Shown in pieces: positions 45,090 to 54,351 of a stretch of 64,000 nt of DNA; the stretch's first letter is position 1, and every line of letters begins with the position of its first letter. Where the stretch lies: positions 1-64,000 of the forward strand of contig JAFGQZ010000023.1 in the NCBI GenBank assembly GCA_016935435.1. The letters run 5' to 3'. Made by a program: the position numbers and the translations under genes. The notes beneath the pieces are model-generated. The model saw only the letters and a program-made list of their open reading frames with translations, was not told the DNA's origin and did not search any database. Source of the DNA: Bacteroidales bacterium. Lineage in GTDB: Bacteria > Bacteroidota > Bacteroidia > Bacteroidales > UBA10428.

Positions 45090-46211
45090 TCAGATAGCTT
45101 TTTTAAATAGAACCATCTGGTTGTTTGTGTTTAAAGACAGCCATGTGAGGTATGCCTTGCCGTTAATTAGTTCTGCCTTAATCTGAAGAGGGTTTAAGTA
45201 AGCCTGTCCATCGCTGAAAACCAGTTTTTCGTAACCGTTAAAGGCTGCATATCTTTTACCGTCGGGCGAGAGCCAGATATTACATGCCGATGGCGAGGAG
45301 TCGCCAAAATTTTTCAGTAAAGTGCCGTTTACAAACAGTTTGTTGTCGTCGATAAAATACCAGTTGTTTTCGCCGGTTATATTAAATGCCGGGTTGTTCC
45401 CATCGCTGACAAATTTGAATGGGCCCAGCTTTTTTCCATTGCTAGTGTAAAGGTAATAGTCGGGGTTGTTGCTGTTGCTGTTGTCACTAAAGCCATATTT
45501 CTGCTGAAGGTTTTTCGAAAATGCTTCCATTTGTTCGGGGGTCATCGAAGCAAAGTCGGCCGATTGCATTTCTTCGGCCATCTTCTGCATATTGGCAAGT
45601 TGTGTTTCGGTATCAGACAAGGTTTTTGTTTCGGAGCCTTTAATTACGGCAATGGCAGTTGAGCCGTTAGGGCTGATAATTATCCTTTCGGGTTCGCCTT
45701 CGAGTGCAATTATGGTTCCTTCGGGGGTTAAAAATAATGGTTCCCACTCTTCGTTGGTTCCCAATACAGCAATTTTCAAACCGTTTTCTGAAAAAACGAT
45801 ATTGTTTACATTTTCAAATTCGTTATAGGTTTTGCCGTTGTAAACAACCTTAATTTGTCCGTCGTTAGTAGTTTTTACAAATTTATCGTAGAGGTCGGGG
45901 TACCACTCGCGCACTGCACAATCTGATGAGTTGCCTGTAGCATCGTCGCAATTGCCTGCAGCAATGTTCGAAGTGTTTTTAAAAGGGCCTTTACGTGTGC
46001 CGTTTTCGTAAACATAAAACTGGCCGCCGGCCCTTGTAACCAAATGCAGGTTGCCATTGGCAAACGACATGGGTATGCACGACTCGTAATACATGGGTTC
46101 TTCGCCCTTTTGCAGGCTTACCAGCACTTTCTGTTCGGCCTGTTGGGCAAGGCTGTCCACTGCACTTATTAGTCCTGCTATGATTACTGGAACAAGAAAT
46201 GATTTTTTCAC
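45090..46211 (-). CDS. Exported beta-rich protein of unknown function
   Basis: 373 residues with a signal peptide (MKKSFLVPVIIAGLISAVDSLAQQ). Repeated short beta motifs (FYVYENGTRKGPFKN, DYYLYTSNGKKLGPFKF, IWLSPDGKRYAAFNG) suggest a beta-propeller. A helical insertion at about 200-245 (LANMQKMAEEMQSADFASMT) is probably a coiled coil. NGKKLGPF-type repeats occur in WG/KWG-like proteins, but I cannot assign a family. Minus strand, upstream of the transglycosylase-like gene. No function is proposed. Confidence 0.75.
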   Translation of the reverse strand: MKKSFLVPVIIAGLISAVDSLAQQAEQKVLVSLQKGEEPMYYESCIPMSFANGNLHLVTRAGGQFYVYENGTRKGPFKNTSNIAAGNCDDATGNSSDCAVREWYPDLYDKFVKTTNDGQIKVVYNGKTYNEFENVNNIVFSENGLKIAVLGTNEEWEPLFLTPEGTIIALEGEPERIIISPNGSTAIAVIKGSETKTLSDTETQLANMQKMAEEMQSADFASMTPEQMEAFSKNLQQKYGFSDNSNSNNPDYYLYTSNGKKLGPFKFVSDGNNPAFNITGENNWYFIDDNKLFVNGTLLKNFGDSSPSACNIWLSPDGKRYAAFNGYEKLVFSDGQAYLNPLQIKAELINGKAYLTWLSLNTNNQMVLFKKAI

Positions 46212-46265
46212 TTGATTAAATTTTTGTTATACATTTTGTTTGTTACGCCATAGTAGTTCGAAAAA

Positions 46266-46907
46266 TTATACTTCTGTAAAAGTTATAGTTTCTGGTATAT
46301 CGAAAACAGCTGCGTCAACCGGGCATTCTTCAATTGAGGCGGCCTCGATTACCATTTCGCCATTGCCCATTTTGGTAATGGTTTTAACCATAATATTGTT
46401 CCAAACCCATGTAGTCATGGGAGAACTGCCGAATTCGGCCGAAAATTTCCGGCAGTTTTTGCCTGCAATGGTTTCGGTTCCTAAGTCCTTTACCTTATAA
46501 CGCTCCATGAGCTTTACATCCATTTTGGAATAATTCATGTCGTTGGTGTACCAGGCCGATTTGGTACCAGTTGTTTCCCCTTCTTTAAACGAATACTGGT
46601 AACCATCGCGCCGTATCTGGCAGTCTTTTGATTTTACGCCCATCATTTCGAGTTCGGTGGTAAAAGTTTCCAGTGCGCCATAATTGTCGAAATATAGGGT
46701 TTGTATAACCCCCATGGGGCCATTATATACAACTTTTCCCGACTTAATTTCGTAGCGTTTTTTTTCTGCCGGGGCACTTTCGCCGGCTGTTGTTGCCGAT
46801 GCAGTCTGTTCACTATCAGGTAAGGTTTCTGCGGCTTTTTCGCTTTTGCCCTTACAAGAAGCAATTGTAAAAAGAATTACAAATAAAAAATAGTAGATGG
46901 TTTTCAT
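46266..46907 (-). CDS. Hypothetical lipoprotein
   Basis: 213 residues from ATG 46907. The frame is open to 46931, but the later Met gives a clean lipoprotein signal MKTIYYFLFVILFTIASC followed by KGKSEKA. A low-complexity linker (TASATTAGESAPAEKK) leads to one beta-rich domain (YEIKSGKVVYNGPMGVIQTL, SAWYTNDMNYSKMD, VWNNIMVKTITKMG). It resembles periplasmic lipid-binding/DUF4412-like folds, but the match is weak. The residue after Cys is basic, so it probably stays in the periplasm. Same strand as its neighbours but separate gaps of about 55 and 116 bp, so operon membership is uncertain. Confidence 0.75.
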   Translation of the reverse strand: MKTIYYFLFVILFTIASCKGKSEKAAETLPDSEQTASATTAGESAPAEKKRYEIKSGKVVYNGPMGVIQTLYFDNYGALETFTTELEMMGVKSKDCQIRRDGYQYSFKEGETTGTKSAWYTNDMNYSKMDVKLMERYKVKDLGTETIAGKNCRKFSAEFGSSPMTTWVWNNIMVKTITKMGNGEMVIEAASIEECPVDAAVFDIPETITFTEV

Positions 46908-47023
46908 GTGTTTAAGGTTTTTATATAACATTGTTCTTGTTTGATATTAAGTAGTTGTTTTGCTGGACCTATATTAATGCATGTAAAACTAATAGGTCGA
47001 TATTCTTCTGCTATTTTTTTTGC

Positions 47024-47638
47024 CTAAAAACCCGGGATTCCCACAGCAGCTGGATTTATTTCTGCCCCGGCAAGCAGAATTTTCCCCAGGATAAACGAAA
47101 GTATTACCGATACAACTATTATAACCAGCAGGCTTAAAATAAAATATACAGCTACTTTATCGTCGGGGGTTTGCATCATGGGTTTCAACCCAAGAAACAA
47201 CAGATAAAGCCCGTACAAACTGCCCAGAACGGCCAATATACCTAAACCGGGTATTAAGTAAAATATTCCTGCCACAAAAGCAGCTGTGTACGAAAATACT
47301 ACTAATTGCATAGCACGGGTAAAATTTTTCTGCGATGCAAAATTTGTTGCCAGGATATCGATGATAAAGGCAGACAGAAACACACCGGCAATATTTGAAA
47401 TGTACGACACCACAGCTTGTTTTAAGCCCCAGCTTATTGACCCGGCCACATGGCCATAAAAAGGAATGTTATGCCCAATAAGGCCATATCTGATGAATTG
47501 TGCAGCAGCAGGTATTATTGCCATTATTAACAAATAGTTTGTAACCAGTTGGCTTACCGATGTGGTTTCCCTACTAATTAGGACCCATTCTTCCCTGGGC
47601 TTGAAAAGAATGTTTTTTGCTCGATCGATTAGGTTCAT
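47024..47638 (-). CDS. Yip1-family inner-membrane protein
   Basis: 204 residues with about five membrane helices. The N terminus MNLIDRAKNILFKPREEWVLIS is the typical bacterial Yip1 opening (helix, FKPREEW), followed by TNYLLIMAIIPAAAQFI, LKQAVVSYISNIAGVFLSAFI, FSYTAAFVAGIFYLIPGLG and LSLLVIIVVSVILSFILG. Function in bacteria is unknown; the family is related to membrane-trafficking proteins in eukaryotes. Single gene, minus strand. Confidence 0.85.
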   Translation of the reverse strand: MNLIDRAKNILFKPREEWVLISRETTSVSQLVTNYLLIMAIIPAAAQFIRYGLIGHNIPFYGHVAGSISWGLKQAVVSYISNIAGVFLSAFIIDILATNFASQKNFTRAMQLVVFSYTAAFVAGIFYLIPGLGILAVLGSLYGLYLLFLGLKPMMQTPDDKVAVYFILSLLVIIVVSVILSFILGKILLAGAEINPAAVGIPGF

Positions 47639-47812
47639 AATTTTATTTTTTAGATTATTATTTAAACTGTTGAATTAACTTCGTTGAGCCCTTCAGGGTT
47701 CATAAATTTCTTTTATTAATCTGGGTTTAAGTTTACAGCAGGGTAATTTTACTATATTCAAATTTAACAAATGTGGCACAGCCGGGTATCCCCTTTTTCA
47801 GGGAATTTTTTG

Positions 47813-47858
47813 AAAGGCAAAAAAAAAGACTGTTCCCAATTTTTTAGGAACAGCCTTT
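47813..47858 (-). terminator. Terminator of the outer-membrane beta-barrel gene
   Basis: On the minus strand AAAGGCTGTTCC, an A/T loop and GGAACAGTCTTT form the stem (plus 47825-47836 and 47847-47858, one mismatch), followed by a long T-run (plus A-run 47818-47827). It lies just after the stop at 47882. Confidence 0.88.
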
Positions 47859-47881
47859 CAAATATGCTTTTTAATTTATGC

Positions 47882-48457
47882 TTACAATTTAACCGATAAG
47901 CCTAATGTAAGGTAAGAAATGCCATAGCCAATTTCGGCCATACCGGCAAATTTATCGTTAAAATAATAACGGGCACCAGCAAACCACGAAAAGAAAGGGC
48001 CGCTACCGGCAGCATTGCTGCCAACATAACCCGTTCCTAAGGTGCCAAACTCAGTTTCTGTTTGAATTCGTGCACCCAGGGCCAGGCCTGTATAAGTATC
48101 CAGTTTGTCAACCAGCGGATAATGAAAGCTTCCCCTTGCACCAAGAATAAAGTTTGTATATTTCCAGCCATAGTTGTCGTAGCCCGGATATGTATATTCC
48201 CATTTATAGGCGCTGTAACCAATAATGCCCCCGATGCCTATTACCCCTTTGTCGAGTACACCGTCCATAAAACCCATTTCACCAGAAACCGATATGGGCG
48301 GGAAAGTGGTTGACCAATATGTTCCGCCATAGCCAATGGCCCCAAGCCCTATACCCAGGTTAACAACCTTATCGCCTTTGTTAAAGGTACTTTCCTGCGA
48401 AAAAGCCATTGAAATTGCAATGAATGAAAGAATAAGAAACAATGCGGTTTTTTTCAT
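47882..48457 (-). CDS. Small outer-membrane beta-barrel protein
   Basis: 191 residues. Signal MKKTALFLILSFIAISMAFSQ. The rest alternates hydrophobic and polar residues with many Gly and aromatics (LGIGLGAIGYGGTYW, NFILGARGSFHYPL, GLALGARIQTETEF, FSWFAGARYYFNDKFAGMAEIGYGISYLTLGLSVKL). It ends in a C-terminal amphipathic strand, as in eight-stranded OmpX/OmpW-like barrels. No specific function can be assigned. Single transcript with its own terminator. Confidence 0.82.
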   Translation of the reverse strand: MKKTALFLILSFIAISMAFSQESTFNKGDKVVNLGIGLGAIGYGGTYWSTTFPPISVSGEMGFMDGVLDKGVIGIGGIIGYSAYKWEYTYPGYDNYGWKYTNFILGARGSFHYPLVDKLDTYTGLALGARIQTETEFGTLGTGYVGSNAAGSGPFFSWFAGARYYFNDKFAGMAEIGYGISYLTLGLSVKL

Positions 48458-48665
48458 AATTCAGATGTTTTAATTTAAAAGGAACAAAAATTTGAATAAT
48501 GTTTTATAATTCATATAACAAATTGTGCTATTAAACCTGGCACTGTAAAGTTACAGTTTTTATGCCTTGTTGCCCCCGAAACAGCCCCAAATTATTAACA
48601 GGGGCAAGCTTATGCCGAACAATTAATTTTAGGGTTGTTAAGCGCACAATGGCTTTAATGTGCAC

Positions 48666-49964
48666 CTAAAGTTTAATGAATTCCACCCTGCGGTTTTTAG
48701 CTTTGTTTTCCGGGGTATCGTTACCTGCAACAGGCTGAGTTTCCCCGGCCCCATCGGTTTCGATACGGCCACTGTCGATGCCAAAGGTTTTTGCCAGCTC
48801 GTTTTTAACCGAGGCGGCACGGCGTTTCGAAAGGTCGAGGTTTTTTGCGGCATCGCCGTCGCCATCGGTATGGCCAACAATTTTTATTTTTACATCGGGG
48901 TTTTCTTTAAGCACTTTGGCAATTTCGTTTAGCGATCCGTACGATTCGGGCTTAACAACATCTTTGTTTACATCGAAATAAATGCCATAGCTTACCAGTT
49001 TGCCCTCGGTAAGCAGTTTGCTGCGAGTATCTGGCGCTGCCGATGTAAACCTGATGTTTGTTATATACGGAAAGCCGCTTTGGCCCCATAACGAAAATCT
49101 CAGCCGGTTATATTTTACCTGACTGTACAATACAGTAGGCAGGTCAACAACTTTTTGTCCTTTATGGTATATACGCAGCCTGCGTTTCTGCACCCATATT
49201 ATAACATGGTTTAGTTTGTTTACATCAAGTGGGGCTAGCGTTGAATTGCCATCAATGCCATCGGCTTCTTCGGCATAGCTTTGCACGCCCCAATTCTCGT
49301 CGGAACATGTAATATGCACACCGCCAGTGCCTGGGTATAGCCGGTCGTTTAAGAAATCACCATCATCGTTGTAAAGTGTAAGATAAAAGCTGCTATGGTT
49401 ATAACTATCTTCTTTTGGGGCCGCAACAACATCGAATTCAAGAATAAAATTGTCTGGCAGCGAGAAGTCCTTCATCAGGTTATACACATTGTCTTCCGAG
49501 TTTAGGTAAAACCAGTTTCCGGGGTAGTTGTTAAGTGTGCGCACCTCGCCCGAACCATTGGTAGTCCAGAGTGCCGGAAAATCGCCTATGGCATCCTGCG
49601 AAAAATCTTCAAAGATTATCAGCTGGTCGCCTGGCACAAAATCGTATTTGGTATATGACTCAAGCTTTGCAGTTTCCTGTTTTTTAGCCGATTTCTGGTC
49701 GGTGCTTTTATTTTCTTCAGCATCATTGTTATCCTCGTCCTCCGTGTTTTCTTCTTCATTGTCTTTATCCTTATTCTTGCCCTTAAAGGCACCTACAACG
49801 CCTTCTTCTATTTTATCGAGGCCTTTGTCAATGCCTTGATCGGTGCGCTGGTCGGCCCTGTCGATGGTTTTGCTCCTGATTTTTTCTTTAACATCGATAA
49901 TTTGTGCGGGCAGGCTTAGGCCTAAACACAATAGTAACAAAACGAGTAATGCTTTTGCTTTCAT
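48666..49964 (-). CDS. OmpA-family peptidoglycan-associated protein
   Basis: 432 residues. Signal MKAKALLVLLLLCLGLSLPAQ. A charged, acidic low-complexity linker (about 55-95; DKDNEEENTEDEDNND) precedes a jelly-roll domain (about 110-310; LIIFEDFSQDAIGDFPALW, FILEFDVVAAPKEDSYNHS). The C-terminal OmpA domain (about 325-432) has YGIYFDVNKDVVKPESYGSL, KIVGHTDGDGDAAKNLDLSKRR and NRRVEFIKL. The OmpA domain binds diaminopimelate of peptidoglycan. The jelly-roll in front is a common Bacteroidota arrangement of unknown ligand. Probably outer-membrane or periplasmic. Confidence 0.9.
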   Translation of the reverse strand: MKAKALLVLLLLCLGLSLPAQIIDVKEKIRSKTIDRADQRTDQGIDKGLDKIEEGVVGAFKGKNKDKDNEEENTEDEDNNDAEENKSTDQKSAKKQETAKLESYTKYDFVPGDQLIIFEDFSQDAIGDFPALWTTNGSGEVRTLNNYPGNWFYLNSEDNVYNLMKDFSLPDNFILEFDVVAAPKEDSYNHSSFYLTLYNDDGDFLNDRLYPGTGGVHITCSDENWGVQSYAEEADGIDGNSTLAPLDVNKLNHVIIWVQKRRLRIYHKGQKVVDLPTVLYSQVKYNRLRFSLWGQSGFPYITNIRFTSAAPDTRSKLLTEGKLVSYGIYFDVNKDVVKPESYGSLNEIAKVLKENPDVKIKIVGHTDGDGDAAKNLDLSKRRAASVKNELAKTFGIDSGRIETDGAGETQPVAGNDTPENKAKNRRVEFIKL

Positions 49965-50150
49965 TTTTGCAGAGTTTTAATTTTTTTGGTCATGTAAAAT
50001 TATTAGAATTTCATTCACATTATATCCCCTTTTTCAAGGATTTATTTTCACACATTCTGCCTTAACTTTGAATTCAACCTCCCCTATTCATAATTCTACC
50101 AATAATCGGGGCTAAAGCAGGTTAAGAATTTACTAAAAAATGCGACAAAA

Positions 50151-50669
50151 ATGAACCGGAACTATATAATTGCAGAAAACGACAGAAATGGTTTTAACAA
50201 TGCCATGGAATTACTGGACAGGTCGGTTGGGGAACTTCAGAAGGTTACACAGAACATTGTGCCGGAGGTATTAATAAATAACGGCCTTAAAGATGCACTT
50301 GCCGTTTTTTGTGAGGCCATCGACAATACGCATGGCATAAGCGTGGAATTTAAACTAAGCGGGGAAAACCGCAGAATCGACAATAACACTGAAATAGCCC
50401 TGTACCGCGCTGCTTTTGAATTGGTTTATAATGCCGTAAAACACTCAGGGGCCACGGAAATAAAGCTTGGCCTGGCATTTACCGATGATGAAGTGTGTTT
50501 GTCGGCAGAAGACAACGGCAGGGGATTTGACCTAAACAGTTTATATACATTTAATGAATCAGGGCTTAATAGCCTAAAAAAAATGGTAAATTCGCTAAAC
50601 GGAATTTTTGATATAAGCAGCAGCAGGGGCAAGGGGTCAAAAGTTATTGTGGAATTTCTTGTTAATTAG
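50151..50669 (+). CDS. Truncated NarL-type sensor kinase: ATPase domain without phosphoacceptor His
   Basis: 172 residues. It aligns with the last 190 residues of the kinase encoded just downstream. Helix 2 of the dimerisation domain (NAMELLDRSVGELQKVTQN then IVPEVL) is followed by a complete HATPase with N-box ELVYNAVKHSGA and G-box EDNGRGFDL. The first helix with the LHDGLG phosphoacceptor is absent, and the 186 bp upstream (49965-50150) contain no trace of it. There is no signal or membrane segment, so a cytoplasmic protein is expected if expressed. It could be a decayed duplicate of the 50776 kinase or an orphan ATPase that dimerises with it. The open frame and intact motifs argue against random decay. 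Confidence 0.65.
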   Translation: MNRNYIIAENDRNGFNNAMELLDRSVGELQKVTQNIVPEVLINNGLKDALAVFCEAIDNTHGISVEFKLSGENRRIDNNTEIALYRAAFELVYNAVKHSGATEIKLGLAFTDDEVCLSAEDNGRGFDLNSLYTFNESGLNSLKKMVNSLNGIFDISSSRGKGSKVIVEFLVN

Positions 50670-50775
50670 TTTTTACAATTTGCGATTTTCTTTTCATGTT
50701 TTACCAAATTGCACGAAAAACTGTATATTGGCGCCGGTTCTTGTGAACACTAAAACCTTTGAAACCCCTTGAAAA

Positions 50776-52746
50776 ATGCTTGTTTTTAAAATTTGGAGCA
50801 TAGCTTGTGTTTTTTTTCTTGTTTTGGCACAACCTATATATGGGCAGAATGTACAGCTTGATTCTCTTCAACTGGCATTGCAGCAACAAACAGAAAAACC
50901 TGAAAGAATTGAGTTGCTCAGGAAAATTTGTTCCAGGCTGGCCAAATCCGACACAGCAATATGTTATAGTTATCTTGACTCCCTTAAGATGCTGGCAACC
51001 GTCAAAACCGATTTGTTTATTTCTGCCAGGGCGCTGCACGCAACAGGGGTTGTATATTCCGATCTGAACAAATACCATTTAGCACTTGAGGCTTTTAATT
51101 CAGCTATTGATATACTTAAAACCAGCAATGAAAATAGTTATCGGCTAGCTTATGCATCAGTAATTGCCGATTTGTCGTTGGTTTATATACACCTCGGCGA
51201 CTTTGACCATGCACTTGTGCTTTTGTACGAAGCTGAAAGTATTTTATATATGTCCAACGATTATGTAAGCCTGAAAAAAGTATATAGCCGAATTGGTGAC
51301 TGTTTCATGCAGCTTGGCCAGGAGGAAAAGTCTTTTACCTATGCGCGCAAAACCTTATGCCTTGCTGATAAAATAAACCATCCGGAATCGGAGGCCGGCT
51401 GCTATGTCGATTACGCCAACAGCCTGGTTTACCAATCGAATTTCGATAGTGCGGCATATTATTATTCAAAAGCATTATCGGTAGCCCAAACAATATATTC
51501 ACCTTCGCTGATGGGGATTATTTACTATAACATAGCCTTTATGAACAGCAAGAAAGAGAATTACCCCGAAGCCATAAGAAATTACCGGAAATCATATACC
51601 GAAGCTTGTATTTCAAAAATACTTTTTGACCAGGGTGATGTACTGTATAAAATCGGGCTCAATTTATACTATTCCGAAAGGTTTAAGGAAGCCATTAGTG
51701 TGCTTGACTCAGCACTGCATATTGCCGACAGCCTGAAATCGGCCATTTTAAAACGAAACATCTACGATGTATTAACCTTTCTGGAATATGAAAGGGGCAA
51801 TTTCAAGGAAGCATGGAACTACCAAAGCAAGTATATCGATGAGGCCAACAAAGTATATACCGATAATACCCGAATGCAGATTAATATTTTACAGGTAAAA
51901 TACGAAACACGTAAAAAAGAAGCAGAATTGCTTAGGCTTGGGCAATTGCAGGCTAAGCAGAAAGGACTAATAAAATTATTGGTTGTTGTGTTTGTTTTGC
52001 TGGTATTAGTAGGTTCGTTGACAATAAAAATAATCAGGGGCAAAAAAGTGTTTGCCGAGCAAAAACTGTCGCTGGAAAAGGAAAAAGTGCTGAAGCTTGA
52101 AAAAGAGAAGCAATTAGTGGCCACACAGGCTGTTCTTACAGGAGAGGAATTAGAGCGCAGGCGCTTGGCACGCGACCTTCACGACGGATTGGGGGGTATG
52201 CTGTCGGGCATAAAGCTTAAGCTATCGAATATGAAGGGCGATTTTGTTATGGATTCCGATACCCGCAAGAATTTCGAAAACGCCATAGAAAGCCTCGATG
52301 CTTCGGTGAAAGAAATGCGGCGTGTAGCGCACAACTTAATGCCCGAAGTATTGGTGAAATTTGGCATAAACGAAGCCCTAAGTGACTTTTGCACAAGTAT
52401 AAATGAAGCTGGCAATATAAAAACAGAATACCGTTTTTATGGCACTGCCAAAAGAATCGATCAAAACTATGAGGTAAACATATACAGAATTGCCCAGGAA
52501 TTAGTTAATAATGCACTGAAACATGCCCGGGCAAGTTATATTCTTGTACAATTTGTTCAGGAGAATATGCGCCTTAGTTTGGCAGTTGAGGATAACGGAA
52601 AAGGATTTGATCCGAAAAATATCGATTTAAGTAAAGGCATTGGTTTAAACAATATCATATCGCGTGTTAAAGCCCTTAATGGTAATATTGATATTAATTC
52701 AGCACCCGAAACTGGAACAGGAATCGAAGTGGAGTTTATCTTATGA
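50776..52746 (+). CDS. TPR-containing sensor histidine kinase (NarX/DegS type)
   Basis: 656 residues. Signal ending near QPIYGQ. A periplasmic domain (about 25-390) has roughly seven TPR-like repeats (ALHATGVVYSDLNKYHLALEAFNSAI, LSLVYIHLGDFDHALVLLYEA, IIYYNIAFMNSKKENYPEAIRNY). A membrane helix covers about 398-418 (LIKLLVVVFVLLVLVGSLTIKII) and a coiled coil about 422-460. The HisKA_3 phosphoacceptor is His469 in ARDLHDGLGG. The HATPase has ELVNNALKHARA and VEDNGKGFDPKN. Length and order are typical of Bacteroidota HPK7 kinases. The response regulator starts 59 bp downstream and is its obvious partner. Signal unknown. Confidence 0.93.
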   Translation: MLVFKIWSIACVFFLVLAQPIYGQNVQLDSLQLALQQQTEKPERIELLRKICSRLAKSDTAICYSYLDSLKMLATVKTDLFISARALHATGVVYSDLNKYHLALEAFNSAIDILKTSNENSYRLAYASVIADLSLVYIHLGDFDHALVLLYEAESILYMSNDYVSLKKVYSRIGDCFMQLGQEEKSFTYARKTLCLADKINHPESEAGCYVDYANSLVYQSNFDSAAYYYSKALSVAQTIYSPSLMGIIYYNIAFMNSKKENYPEAIRNYRKSYTEACISKILFDQGDVLYKIGLNLYYSERFKEAISVLDSALHIADSLKSAILKRNIYDVLTFLEYERGNFKEAWNYQSKYIDEANKVYTDNTRMQINILQVKYETRKKEAELLRLGQLQAKQKGLIKLLVVVFVLLVLVGSLTIKIIRGKKVFAEQKLSLEKEKVLKLEKEKQLVATQAVLTGEELERRRLARDLHDGLGGMLSGIKLKLSNMKGDFVMDSDTRKNFENAIESLDASVKEMRRVAHNLMPEVLVKFGINEALSDFCTSINEAGNIKTEYRFYGTAKRIDQNYEVNIYRIAQELVNNALKHARASYILVQFVQENMRLSLAVEDNGKGFDPKNIDLSKGIGLNNIISRVKALNGNIDINSAPETGTGIEVEFIL

Positions 52747-52805
52747 ACAATAGGATCAACGAGCATTTTTTTTAGTACTTTTAGGCAAACCATTTTCCAA
52801 CGCTC

Positions 52806-53420
52806 ATGAGCGAAATCCTCATTGTCGAAGATCACCCGGTGGTTGCCGAAGGTTTACAAAAATTACTTGCCGACAATAAAATTTGTACAACCTGCCCTGT
52901 TGCCGTATCCGGTAAGGAGTGTTTAAATATGCTGAATAACTATGTCCCCGAAATTATATTTCTCGACATTAACCTTCCTGATGTGAGCGGAATTGACTTG
53001 TGCGAAACTATTTTAAAAGAGCACAAAAGCATAAAAATTATTGCCCTGAGTTCGTTTGGCTCACGCAGTTTTATAGAGAAAATTATTGATAACGGGGCCA
53101 GCGGTTACCTGGTGAAAAACTCCGATTCCGAAGATATACTTGCTGCTATTGACACGGTAAAAAAAGGCGAAATTTATTATTGCCCCACATCAAGAAACAT
53201 TCTAAAAAACAAATCTAACGATGGCGTACCAATATTAACCCGCCGCGAACTGGAAGTGCTGAAACTTATTTCCGACGGGCTTACAAACAACGAAATTGCA
53301 GAAAAAATATTTATCAGTCCGCTTACAGTTGACAGCCACCGGAAAAACCTGCTTACCAAGTTTGGCGCAAGAAATACGGCTTTGCTTGTAAAAACGGCAA
53401 TGCAGCAAGGGCTAATATAA
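52806..53420 (+). CDS. LuxR/NarL-family response regulator
   Basis: 204 residues. Receiver domain (1-120): MSEILIVEDHPVVAEGL with the acidic pair, phosphoacceptor Asp54 in IIFLDINLPDVSG, ALSSFG, and Lys in GYLVKNSDSE. C-terminal LuxR HTH (about 140-200): LTRRELEVLKLISDGLTNNE, IAEKIFISPLTVDSHRKNLL. Complete and of normal length. Partner of the TPR kinase directly upstream. The MacB-type exporter operon follows after 235 bp, so exporter genes are a plausible target, although the promoter there looks sigma-54 dependent, which NarL-type regulators do not normally serve. Confidence 0.95.
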   Translation: MSEILIVEDHPVVAEGLQKLLADNKICTTCPVAVSGKECLNMLNNYVPEIIFLDINLPDVSGIDLCETILKEHKSIKIIALSSFGSRSFIEKIIDNGASGYLVKNSDSEDILAAIDTVKKGEIYYCPTSRNILKNKSNDGVPILTRRELEVLKLISDGLTNNEIAEKIFISPLTVDSHRKNLLTKFGARNTALLVKTAMQQGLI

Positions 53421-53608
53421 TTTTACAAAAAAAAGGTGGCATCCCTTTCAAACCTATAAAAGGCATTTTTCTTTAATTACTGTTGGTAAGTGCAGCCGCA
53501 CAATTGTCCATTTTCGAACACTACTTGTTCATTTACGGGAAATACCTCCTTCGTAAACTACTTTGGTTGCATCAAAAATCCACAGATAATCAACAACATA
53601 AAAAATTA

Positions 53609-53623
53609 TGGCACGTTAGTTGT
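53609..53623 (+). promoter_or_regulatory. Sigma-54-like -24/-12 promoter of the ABC exporter operon
   Basis: TGGCACG-TTAG-TTGT. The sigma-54 consensus is TGGCACG-N4-TTGC; GG is at 53610-53611 and, after exactly ten bases, GT replaces the GC (53622-53623), the only deviation. It lies 32 bp before the start codon at 53656. No other sigma-54-like site was noticed in intergenic DNA of the window. Confidence 0.6.
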
Positions 53624-53655
53624 AAAAATACGGCACATACAAAAAATAACCTAAA

Positions 53656-54351
53656 ATGGTTGAAATTAAAAACCTTCACAAATCATACGATACAGGGGCA
53701 AACAGCCTTCACGTGCTAAAAGGAATTGATTTGCAGATAGGACAGGGCGAAATAGTTTCGATAATGGGCTCATCGGGCTCGGGCAAGTCAACATTGCTTA
53801 ATGTTATTGGCATACTCGATAGTTACGACAAGGGCGATTATTTGTTAAACGGAACACTTATGCGCAATTTAAGCGAAAAGCAGGCAGCATGGTACCGAAA
53901 CCAGATGATAGGCTTTGTATTCCAGTCGTTTAACCTTATTAGTTTTAAAAACGCGATGGAAAACGTGGCCCTTCCGCTTTATTACCAAAAAGTAAGCCGC
54001 AGGAAGCGGAACAATATCGCCATGGAATACCTCGACAAAATGGGCTTGTTGCCCTGGGCCACCCACATGCCAAACGAACTGTCGGGCGGCCAAAAGCAAA
54101 GGGTGGCAATAGCCCGGGCCTTAATAGCAAACCCAAAAATAATTCTCGCCGATGAGCCCACAGGGGCCCTCGATACCCAAACATCTTACGAGGTAATGGA
54201 TTTGTTCCAGGAAATAAACTCAGCCGGCATAACGGTAATTATAGTTACCCACGAGAAAGACATATCGGAACGCACAAAACGTGTTATACACCTGAAAGAC
54301 GGGATAATAGACAGGGAGTACAAACCACAAATAAATTTGCAATATGCTTGA
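53656..54351 (+). CDS. ABC transporter ATP-binding protein, MacB/LolD type
   Basis: 231 residues. Walker [10 protein letters not shown] (38-46), Q-loop FVFQSFNLI, signature [15 protein letters not shown], Walker [13 protein letters not shown] and the H-loop VTHEK are all intact. This size and the [13 protein letters not shown] wording are characteristic of the MacB/LolD/FtsE group, whose ATPases power extrusion of substrates from the periplasmic side rather than classical import. The stop overlaps the next gene's ATG by 8 bp. First gene of a four-gene operon (ATPase, two permeases, adaptor). Confidence 0.94.
   Translation: MVEIKNLHKSYDTGANSLHVLKGIDLQIGQGEIVSIMGSSGSGKSTLLNVIGILDSYDKGDYLLNGTLMRNLSEKQAAWYRNQMIGFVFQSFNLISFKNAMENVALPLYYQKVSRRKRNNIAMEYLDKMGLLPWATHMPNELSGGQKQRVAIARALIANPKIILADEPTGALDTQTSYEVMDLFQEINSAGITVIIVTHEKDISERTKRVIHLKDGIIDREYKPQINLQYA

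Noticed and set aside
53483-53719. 78-residue ORF upstream of and overlapping the ABC ATPase start
   Set aside because: No signal, motif or plausible ribosome site; it spans the sigma-54-like promoter and runs into the ATPase in another frame.
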